DNA from: Clostridia bacterium
Lineage (GTDB): Bacteria; Bacillota; Clostridia; Oscillospirales; CAG-272
Assembly: GCA_017483195.1 (NCBI GenBank)
Contig: JAFULR010000013.1
Location: forward strand, 1-64,000
Direction of reading: 5' to 3'
Length of the DNA: 64,000 nt
The notes beneath the pieces were generated by a model. The model had not been told where the DNA came from. It made no database searches and was given only the letters and a program-made list of their open reading frames with translations. Shown piece by piece: positions 35,556 to 42,668 of the stretch (position 1 is its first letter; each line of letters starts with the position of its first letter). A program made the translations under genes and the position numbers.

Positions 35556-37459
35556 TGGCTGCAAGAACTTTAGACGAACTTCAAAAACAGTATGGCGGCA
35601 GAATTTCTGACTCCAAAAAGGGTGGTATGATGCGTGGACCGGGTCCGAGAAGAGGTCACGGCGGTCCGGGAGTAAGAGCCAAGGGAAAGCCAAAGAATGC
35701 AAAGCAGACAATAAAAAGACTGCTTTCATATATATCGAAATTTAAATTCAGATTGGTTTTGGTATTAGTGTGTATGCTGTTGAGTACCCTTGCATCACTG
35801 ACGGGCGGATATATTCTGCGTCCCGTAATAAACGCGCTTGTCGGCGAGAGTGAGCTTGCGTTTTTTGGCTTTACGTTTACAGAGCCTCTTGAATATTTGG
35901 CTGTGATTCTGAGCGTTATAGCTGTTGTATATTTGTTTGGAATCGTTGCTTCTTATACTCAGGCGAGATTAATGCTTTCGGTTTCTATGAACGCTATTGA
36001 AAATCTCAGAAACGATCTTTTCAAAAAGGTGCAGAAGCTTCCCGTAAGAGAATTTGACAGTGACAGCAACGGCACTATTATGAGTAGCTTTACCAATGAT
36101 ATTGACAATATCGATATGATGCTTCACAACACGGTGGTTAGCCTTATTTCAGGATCGATAACACTCATAGGAACACTTTCTATGATGATTTACACAAACA
36201 TATGGCTTACTCTTATTACCTTGGTGTTTATTCCGCTTTTTATGTTTTTGGCAGGTCAGATCGCTATGCGATCATCAAAATATTACGTTGGGCAGCAGGC
36301 GGCTCTTGGAGCAATTAACGGCTATATTGAGGAATCCGTGTCAGGACAGAAGGTTATAAAGGTATTTAATCACGAGACTATTTGTGAGGAAGAGTTTGAT
36401 ACTTTAAATGCCGATATGCGTGAAAAACAATTCAAGGCGCAGTTTTTTGGCGGTATAATGGGTCCTATTCTCGGAAACACTAGCCAGATCAGTTATGCCT
36501 TGACAGCCGGTATAGGTGGTGTGCTTTGCGTACTTACCGGATTTGACGTTGGTGGACTTTCTGTATTTGTAAACTACTCAAGACAGTTTTCGATGCCAAT
36601 CAATCAGATATCTCAGCAGATGAGTACAATTTTCTCGGCTCTTGCGGGTGCAGAGCGAGTGTTCGCACTTATGGATAGAAATCCCGAGATTGAAAGCTGC
36701 GGTGAGCTTCATTCCGCGGAAAATATTAAGGGTGACGTTGTTCTTGAAAATGTTTCCTTTGGATATAGCCCTGATAAGCCCGTGCTTAAAAACATTTCGT
36801 TGTATGCGCATCCCGGTCAGAAAATAGCTTTTGTTGGATCTACGGGCGCAGGAAAAACAACAATAACCAATCTTCTTAACCGTTTTTACGATATCGAGAC
36901 AGGAAAGATAACTATAGACGGCGTAGATATAAAGAATTATAATATTTCCGATCTTCGTAAAAATATAGCAATGGTGCTTCAGGATACGCACTTGTTTACC
37001 GGAACCGTTATGGAAAACATCAGATACGGAAGGCTTGATGCAACTGATGAAGAGGTTATAGAAGCGGCAAAGACCGCAAGCGCTCATAGCTTTATTATGC
37101 GACTTTCTGATGGATATAACACGCTAATAGAAGGTGATGGAGCTAATCTTTCTCAGGGTCAGCGTCAGCTTCTTAATATTGCGAGAGCTGCACTTTCCAA
37201 AGCACCCATCCTTGTACTTGACGAGGCTACAAGCTCGGTTGATACAAGAACGGAGAGACATATCGAGCACGGAATGGACAGACTTATGAAAAACAGAACT
37301 ACATTCGTTATTGCTCATAGACTTTCGACTGTCAGAAACTCAAATGCAATTATGGTTCTTGAACACGGGGAGATCGTGGAAAGGGGAACTCACGAGGAGC
37401 TTCTTGAAATGGAAGGAAGATATTACGAGCTTTATACCGGTAAAAAGGAACTCGATTAA
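35555..37459 (+). CDS. ABC exporter half-transporter, catalytic NBD
   Basis: 634 residues. A basic Gly/Pro-rich N-terminal extension (about 20-50, GPGPRRGHGG) precedes six membrane helices and an ATPase domain with Walker A GSTGAGKTT, Walker B LVLDEATSSVD with the catalytic glutamate, and the switch histidine in VIAHRLS. The signature reads LSQGQRQ instead of LSGGQ. Together with the upstream protein this gives one consensus and one degenerate ATP site. Substrate unknown; drugs or lipids are typical for the family. Confidence 0.92.
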   Translation: MAARTLDELQKQYGGRISDSKKGGMMRGPGPRRGHGGPGVRAKGKPKNAKQTIKRLLSYISKFKFRLVLVLVCMLLSTLASLTGGYILRPVINALVGESELAFFGFTFTEPLEYLAVILSVIAVVYLFGIVASYTQARLMLSVSMNAIENLRNDLFKKVQKLPVREFDSDSNGTIMSSFTNDIDNIDMMLHNTVVSLISGSITLIGTLSMMIYTNIWLTLITLVFIPLFMFLAGQIAMRSSKYYVGQQAALGAINGYIEESVSGQKVIKVFNHETICEEEFDTLNADMREKQFKAQFFGGIMGPILGNTSQISYALTAGIGGVLCVLTGFDVGGLSVFVNYSRQFSMPINQISQQMSTIFSALAGAERVFALMDRNPEIESCGELHSAENIKGDVVLENVSFGYSPDKPVLKNISLYAHPGQKIAFVGSTGAGKTTITNLLNRFYDIETGKITIDGVDIKNYNISDLRKNIAMVLQDTHLFTGTVMENIRYGRLDATDEEVIEAAKTASAHSFIMRLSDGYNTLIEGDGANLSQGQRQLLNIARAALSKAPILVLDEATSSVDTRTERHIEHGMDRLMKNRTTFVIAHRLSTVRNSNAIMVLEHGEIVERGTHEELLEMEGRYYELYTGKKELD

Positions 37460-37461
37460 AT

Positions 37462-37494
37462 AAAAATGCCAACAATTTTTTGTTGGCATTTTTG
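37462..37494 (+). terminator. ABC exporter operon terminator
   Basis: AAAAATGCCAACAA (37462-37475), TTTT loop, TTGTTGGCATTTTT. Confidence 0.9.
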
Positions 37495-37513
37495 AAAAAT
37501 ATTAAAAATAACC

Positions 37514-37560
37514 TTGAAAAAATATCAGATATGTGATATACTACTTTTGTATGTACTAAT
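37514..37560 (+). promoter_or_regulatory. uxuA promoter with AraR-like operator
   Basis: TTGAAA (37514-37519), 17 bases, TATACT (37537-37542). Immediately downstream, TTTTGTATGTACTAAT (37545-37560) matches 13 of 16 positions of the Bacillus AraR box ATTTGTACGTACAAAT. A GntR-type sugar-responsive repressor probably binds here; the regulator gene is not in the window. Confidence 0.6.
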
Positions 37561-37596
37561 GTATTTATGCAAAAATTTTATTTGGAGGAAAATCAT

Positions 37597-38640
37597 ATGA
37601 AAATGACATTCAGGCATTACGGACCTAACGATCCCGTAACACTTGAACAGATTTCTCAGATTCCCAACATGTACTCAATCGTTTCTGCGGTATATGACGT
37701 ACCCGCAGGCGGAGTTTGGAGCGAAGAAAGCATTAATGCCATTAAGGAAAGTGCTGAAGCTCACGGACTTAAATTTGAGGTTGTTGAGAGCGTTCCCGTT
37801 CCCGAGGATATTAAGCTCGGCAACGAAAAAGCACCCCAGCTTATCGAAAACTATTGCGAAAACCTCAGAAGACTTGCTAAGGCAGGTGTTAAGTGTGTTT
37901 GCTACAACTTTATGCCCGTGTTCGACTGGCTCAGAAGCGAGCTTGAGCATCAGGCAGAGGACGGCTCCAACAGCTTGGCTTATGATGAGCAGACCGTTCT
38001 TGCGATGAACCCTCTCGACGGTGGACTCTCCTTGCCCGGTTGGGATGAAAGCTATACTCTCGACGGTCTTCGTGATCTTCTTAAGCAGTATGAGGCTATT
38101 GACGAGGAGCAGCTTTGGAAGAATCTTGAAGCGTTCCTTACAAAGGTTATCCCCGTTGCTCACGAGGTTGGCATCAATATGGCGATCCATCCCGATGACC
38201 CGCCGTGGGGCATTTTCGGTCTTCCCAGAATTATTACCTGCGAAGAAAATCTTGAGAGATTCCTCAAGATTGTTGACCTTCCCGAAAACGGCCTTACATT
38301 CTGCACAGGTTCTCTTGGTGCATCCGAGAGCAACGATCTTGTAAAGATGAGCGCTAAGTTTGCAAAGAGAATTCACTTTGCTCACATCCGTAACGTTAAA
38401 CACACAGGTCCCCGTCAGTTCCACGAGGTTGCGCATCCCACGGATTGCGGATCTCTTGATATCTACGGCATTATGAAGGCTCTTCACGACAACGGCTTTG
38501 ACGGATATATGCGTCCCGACCACGGCAGAATGATCTGGGGCGAAAAGGGTAGATACGGATACGGTCTCTATGACAGAGCGCTCGGCGCTACGTACCTTCT
38601 CGGCCTTTGGGAAGCTATCGAAAAGGATGCTAAAAACTAA
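37597..38640 (+). CDS. uxuA: D-mannonate dehydratase
   Basis: 347 residues. UxuA converts D-mannonate to 2-keto-3-deoxygluconate in glucuronate catabolism (TIM-barrel, Mn/Fe dependent). Markers: MTFRHYGPNDPV, YNFMPVFDWLR, NMAIHPDDPPW (metal and catalytic His), CTGSLGA, HIRNVKHTG and MRPDHGRMIWGE. GGAGG precedes ATG 37597. Forms a pair with the SDR gene 14 bases downstream. Confidence 0.95.
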   Translation: MKMTFRHYGPNDPVTLEQISQIPNMYSIVSAVYDVPAGGVWSEESINAIKESAEAHGLKFEVVESVPVPEDIKLGNEKAPQLIENYCENLRRLAKAGVKCVCYNFMPVFDWLRSELEHQAEDGSNSLAYDEQTVLAMNPLDGGLSLPGWDESYTLDGLRDLLKQYEAIDEEQLWKNLEAFLTKVIPVAHEVGINMAIHPDDPPWGIFGLPRIITCEENLERFLKIVDLPENGLTFCTGSLGASESNDLVKMSAKFAKRIHFAHIRNVKHTGPRQFHEVAHPTDCGSLDIYGIMKALHDNGFDGYMRPDHGRMIWGEKGRYGYGLYDRALGATYLLGLWEAIEKDAKN

Positions 38641-38654
38641 TAGGAGATTGAATT

Positions 38655-39479
38655 ATGAATAAAGTTTGTGTTATTACAGGCGCGGGTGGTATTCTTTGCT
38701 CATCCTTCGCTGAAGAAATGGCTAAGCAGGGCTATAAGGTAGCTCTTCTCGACCTTAATGATGTTGCAGCAGGCGTAGTAGCTGACAGAATCAATGCTGC
38801 AGGCGGTTGCGCTAAGGCATACAAGGTAAACTGCCTTGAAAAGGAAAGCATTGAGGCTGCTCACGAGGCAATTCTCAACGATCTTGGTAAATGCACCATC
38901 CTTATCAACGGCGCAGGCGGCAACAGCCCCAGAGCAACGACCGATAAGGAATACTATGAGGTAGGCGACGAGGATAGAGACGACATCAAGACCTTCTTCA
39001 ATCTTGATAAGTCCGGCTTTGATTTCGTATTCAACCTTAACATCATGGGAACACTCCTTCCCACACAGGTTTTCGTAAAGGACATGCTTGGTCAGGAGGG
39101 ATGCTCAATTCTTAATATCTCCTCTATGAACGCATACCGCCCTCTTACAAAGATCCCTGCATACAGCGCAGCTAAGTCCGGTATCTCCAACTTTACACAG
39201 TGGCTTGCAGTTCACTTTGCAAGCGCAGGTATCAGAGTTAACGGTATCGCTCCCGGCTTCTTTGTAACAAACCAGAATAGAGCGCTCCTTTTCAATGAGG
39301 ATGGCACTCCTACACCCAGAACAAATAAGATTCTCAACGCAACTCCCATGAGACGCTTTGGTGAATCCGAAGAGCTTCTCGGTACTCTCAGATTCCTTAC
39401 AAATCCCGAAGAATCCGGCTTTGTAACAGGTATCGTAATTCCCGTTGACGGCGGCTTCTCCGCATACTCCGGAGTATAA
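38655..39479 (+). CDS. SDR family oxidoreductase, probable D-mannonate oxidoreductase
   Basis: 274 residues. Classical short-chain dehydrogenase: cofactor motif TGAGGILCSS, NGAGGN, catalytic SSMNAYRPL...YSAAKSG and NGIAPGFF. By position after uxuA and length it fits the SDR-type fructuronate reductase (YjmF/UxuB-like) that supplies D-mannonate from fructuronate. Other parts of the pathway (uxaC, kdgK, kdgA) are not in the window. Confidence 0.85.
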   Translation: MNKVCVITGAGGILCSSFAEEMAKQGYKVALLDLNDVAAGVVADRINAAGGCAKAYKVNCLEKESIEAAHEAILNDLGKCTILINGAGGNSPRATTDKEYYEVGDEDRDDIKTFFNLDKSGFDFVFNLNIMGTLLPTQVFVKDMLGQEGCSILNISSMNAYRPLTKIPAYSAAKSGISNFTQWLAVHFASAGIRVNGIAPGFFVTNQNRALLFNEDGTPTPRTNKILNATPMRRFGESEELLGTLRFLTNPEESGFVTGIVIPVDGGFSAYSGV

Positions 39480-39494
39480 TTTGACTAAAAAAAT

Positions 39495-39526
39495 AAGCAA
39501 GCAGGGCACAGCTCTGTTTGCTTTTT
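39495..39526 (+). terminator. uxuA operon terminator
   Basis: AAGCAAGCAGGGC (39495-39507), loop ACA, GCTCTGTTTGCTT with two wobble pairs, then TTT. Confidence 0.75.
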
Positions 39527-39558
39527 GTATTTCGTTCCTTATGAAGAATCTCAATATA

Positions 39559-39590
39559 AACACGGCACTCGATGAGTGCCGTGTTATTTT
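39559..39590. terminator. Bidirectional terminator between convergent transcription units
   Basis: AACACGGCACTC (39559-39570), loop GAT, GAGTGCCGTGTT (39574-39585), then ATTTT. It ends nrdG on the minus strand and backs up the uxuA terminator. Confidence 0.85.
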
Positions 39591-40152
39591 AGTTATCATA
39601 AATATTGCCGCTACCCATTTTTCTTTCCCATACACCCGGGAGGGGGACGAGCTTACTTTGTTTCAAAGATTGATGCACGTCGATTATATTTTGATTAGAC
39701 GAGCCTCTGAAAAGGAGGGCAGAGCTTTTCAATTCTTCAACAAATTTTCCGTCCACAAGGACATCGATTAGCTCAAGCAGCTCCTTGACGTGCTCTTCAT
39801 TATTTTGACATTTTGGGAGCAAATTGCTCTCAAAAGAAAATCCACTATAGCACCATACCTTTTTGTTTGGCAGAGCCCTTTTGAACTGCTTTAAAAGATC
39901 AACTAATGTCTCTTGGTTTTCAGGCTCAAGCGGCTCTCCGCCAAGAAGGGTTAGTCCCTCAATATATGCAGGTCTTGTAGCTTCTATAATTAGGTCAATC
40001 TCCTTTTGTGTAAAGGGTTTTCCGTAGCTGAAGCTCCAGGTTTCCGGGTTAAAGCAACCCTTGCAATGATGTCTGCATCCGCTGACAAACAGGGAAGTAC
40101 GGACACCCGGTCCGTTTGCTATATCGTTTTCTCTTATAAGTGCGTAATTCAT
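39589..40152 (-). CDS. nrdG: Anaerobic ribonucleotide reductase activating protein
   Basis: 187 residues. Radical SAM enzyme that installs the glycyl radical on NrdD. The 4Fe-4S cysteines are in GCRHHCKGC (CxxxCxxC), and LTLLGGEPLEPEN is the SAM-binding GGE motif. GAGGAAG precedes the start. Second gene of the nrdDG operon. Confidence 0.95.
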   Translation of the reverse strand: MNYALIRENDIANGPGVRTSLFVSGCRHHCKGCFNPETWSFSYGKPFTQKEIDLIIEATRPAYIEGLTLLGGEPLEPENQETLVDLLKQFKRALPNKKVWCYSGFSFESNLLPKCQNNEEHVKELLELIDVLVDGKFVEELKSSALLFRGSSNQNIIDVHQSLKQSKLVPLPGVWERKMGSGNIYDN

Positions 40153-40166
40153 ATGCTTCCTCGATT

Positions 40167-40198
40167 AATAATCCCTTGCATATCTACAAGGGATTATT
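40167..40198. terminator. Hairpin between nrdD and nrdG
   Basis: AATAATCCCTTG (40167-40178) pairs perfectly with CAAGGGATTATT (40187-40198). For the minus-strand operon no T-run follows; the hairpin sits just before the nrdG ribosome binding site and more likely tunes nrdG expression or mRNA stability than terminates. A T-run follows only in the plus direction. Confidence 0.55.
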
Positions 40199-40208
40199 GA
40201 TTTTTTGA

Positions 40209-42383
40209 TTAAAGGTGAAGGACTCTTTCTTTGATCTCCTGAGTTCTTCCTTGGTTCCAATACTGTGTTCCGATGTAACCGCAGGTACGTCTTGCAACGT
40301 TCATTTTTGATTGATCGGTGTTACCGCAGTTGGGGCATCTCCAAACGAGTTTGCCATCGTCCTCAACAATCTCAATCTCACCGTCGAAGCCGCACACCTG
40401 ACAGTAGTCGCTCTTGGTATTAAGCTCGGCGTACATTATATTATCGTAAATAAATCTCATTACGGAAAGTACGGCGTCAAGGTTGTTCTGCATATTGGGA
40501 ACCTCAACGTAGGATATCGCGCCGCCGGGAGAAAGAGCCTGGAATTTTGCTTCAAGAGCAAGCTTCTTGAACGCGTCGATCTCTTCGGTAACGTGGATGT
40601 GATAGCTATTTGTTATATATGTTTTGTCAGTAATGCCTTTTCTTATACCAAATCGCTTCTGTAAGCATTTAGCAAATTTGTAGGTAGTGCTTTCAAGGGG
40701 AGTGCCGTAAAGGGAATAGTCAATGCATTCCGCAGCCTTCCACTTTGCTGTGTACTCGTTGAGCTTCTTCATGATCTCAAGTCCGAGTGCTTCACCCTCG
40801 GGCTCGGTAAGCTTTTTGCCGTTAAGTGCAAGCACACATTCCCAAAGTCCGGCATAGCCAAGTGATATTGTGGAATAACCGCCGTGAAGATACTTATCAA
40901 TCGTTTCACCCTTGGGCAAACGAAGGAGCGCACCGTGCTGCCAAAGAATGGGGGCTGCATCGGAAAGTGTACCCGTAAGGCGCTCGTGACGACACTGAAG
41001 TGCTCTGTGGCAAAGCTCCATTCTTTCGTCAAATATCTGCCAGAATCTTTCCATATCTCCTTCAGCAGAGAGGCCGATATCAACGAGGTTTACCGTAACT
41101 ACACCCTGATTAAATCTGCCATAGTACTTAGGCTTGCCGTTTTCATCAACGTAAGGGGTCAGAAAGCTGCGGCATCCCATACAGGTGTAGCAATGTCCAT
41201 CTCCGTTCTTATCTATCTTATTCTGAAGCATTATCTTTTCGGAGATATAGTCAGGAACCATTCTCTTTGCGGTGCATTTAGCTGCGAGCTTTGTAAGATA
41301 GTAATAAGGGCTGTTTTCGTGAATATTGTCTTCTTCAAGAACGTAAATAAGCTTTGGGAAGGCTGGAGTTACCCAAACACCCTTTTCATTTTTAACACCC
41401 TCGTATCTCTGCTTAAGAGTTTCTTCAATGATTATGGCAAGGTCCTTCTTCTCGCGCTCGTTCTTTGCCTCGTTAAGATACATGAACACGGTAACAAAGG
41501 GAGCCTGTCCGTTCGTTGTCATAAGTGTAACGACCTGGTACTGTATCGTCTGAACGCCGCTTCTAATCTCTTCAATAAGTCGATCTTCCGTTATTTTATC
41601 AATGTCTTCATTTGTAACGTCGGGGTTAATGGTTTTAAGCTCTTTTTCAACGTTTATTCTTATTTTCTTACGGCTTACGTCAACGAAGGGAGCAAGGTGG
41701 GTAAGGCTGATGCTCTGACCGCCGTATTGACAGGATGCTACCTGGGCGATTATCTGAGTTGCGATGTTGCAAGCGGTGGAGAAGCTATGGGGCTTCTCGA
41801 TCATGGTACCGCTTATTACTGTTCCGTTCTGAAGCATGTCCTCGAGGTTAACGAGGTCGCAGTTATGCATATGCTGAGCAAAATAGTCTGAATCGTGGAA
41901 ATGTATGATTCCTTTTTCGTGAGCCTCAACAATATCTGCGGGGAGCAAAATTCTTCTGGTTATATCTTTGCTGACTTCACCGGCCATATAGTCACGCTGA
42001 ACGCTATTTACAGTGGGATTTTTGTTCGAATTTTCCTGCTTTACTTCTTCATTGTTGCATTCAATCAAGCTAAGTATCTGCTCATCGGTAGTATTGGATT
42101 TTCTTACAAGAGCACGAGTATATCGATATGTGATATATCTTCTGGCAACCTCAAATGCTCGCTGATTCATAATCTGATCCTCAACCATATCCTGTATTTC
42201 TTCTACGTTGAGAGATCTATTCATATGGGATGCAGCCATTTCTACATCTTCCGCAATTCTTTTAATTTGGATATCTGACATTCTTGCACTGGGGACTACG
42301 CTTTCGTTCGCTTTTGTAACAGCTATGATTATTTTGTTGGAATCAAATATCACTTCGGAACCATTTCTTTTAATAATTTTCAT
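40209..42383 (-). CDS. nrdD: Anaerobic ribonucleoside-triphosphate reductase
   Basis: 724 residues. NrdD reduces ribonucleoside triphosphates to deoxy forms under anoxic conditions using a glycyl radical. An N-terminal ATP-cone (about 1-95) gives allosteric control, the barrel holds the catalytic cysteines (CYTCMGCRSF region), a zinc site CQVCGF...CPNCGN lies near the C-terminus, and the radical glycine is G702 in RTCGYIG. GGAGG precedes ATG. Confidence 0.97.
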   Translation of the reverse strand: MKIIKRNGSEVIFDSNKIIIAVTKANESVVPSARMSDIQIKRIAEDVEMAASHMNRSLNVEEIQDMVEDQIMNQRAFEVARRYITYRYTRALVRKSNTTDEQILSLIECNNEEVKQENSNKNPTVNSVQRDYMAGEVSKDITRRILLPADIVEAHEKGIIHFHDSDYFAQHMHNCDLVNLEDMLQNGTVISGTMIEKPHSFSTACNIATQIIAQVASCQYGGQSISLTHLAPFVDVSRKKIRINVEKELKTINPDVTNEDIDKITEDRLIEEIRSGVQTIQYQVVTLMTTNGQAPFVTVFMYLNEAKNEREKKDLAIIIEETLKQRYEGVKNEKGVWVTPAFPKLIYVLEEDNIHENSPYYYLTKLAAKCTAKRMVPDYISEKIMLQNKIDKNGDGHCYTCMGCRSFLTPYVDENGKPKYYGRFNQGVVTVNLVDIGLSAEGDMERFWQIFDERMELCHRALQCRHERLTGTLSDAAPILWQHGALLRLPKGETIDKYLHGGYSTISLGYAGLWECVLALNGKKLTEPEGEALGLEIMKKLNEYTAKWKAAECIDYSLYGTPLESTTYKFAKCLQKRFGIRKGITDKTYITNSYHIHVTEEIDAFKKLALEAKFQALSPGGAISYVEVPNMQNNLDAVLSVMRFIYDNIMYAELNTKSDYCQVCGFDGEIEIVEDDGKLVWRCPNCGNTDQSKMNVARRTCGYIGTQYWNQGRTQEIKERVLHL

Positions 42384-42451
42384 AAAAACCTCCTTAAAAT
42401 TCCATTATTTTATATTGATCGCCGTAATTTGCGCTAAAAATCGACATCTTA

Positions 42452-42480
42452 ATTATATCTATATATTGTGTTTAAGTCAA
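42452..42480 (-). promoter_or_regulatory. nrdDG promoter
   Basis: On the minus strand, TTGACT (42480-42475), 17 bases, TATAAT (42457-42452). The proximal NrdR box occupies the spacer. Confidence 0.82.
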
Positions 42481-42502
42481 TAGAAAAATCAATATATTGT
42501 AA
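42456..42502. promoter_or_regulatory. Tandem NrdR boxes
   Basis: Box 1 at 42456-42471 has core CTATATATTG and box 2 at 42487-42502 has core CAATATATTG; both match CWATATATWG. They are 31 bp apart start to start, the three-helical-turn spacing required by NrdR. One lies inside the promoter spacer and the other just upstream of the -35, as in known NrdR-repressed genes. Confidence 0.85.
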
Positions 42503-42668
42503 TTTTTGTTACTTCTTACAATTTTTTAAATATTTTTTTAAACACATTGAACATTTTAAGGAATTTTTAAGGTTAGAATGTTAGGATAAGGAGTAAAAAA
42601 TATAAATCTGCAAAAATATGGATTGCAGATTAATTGACATTATTAAAATATTTAAAGCAGGTGAAGAA

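Noticed and set aside
40884..41891. 335-codon frame antisense to nrdD
   Set aside because: Shadow of the strongly conserved nrdD gene; composition rich in Cys, Phe and Val without domain.
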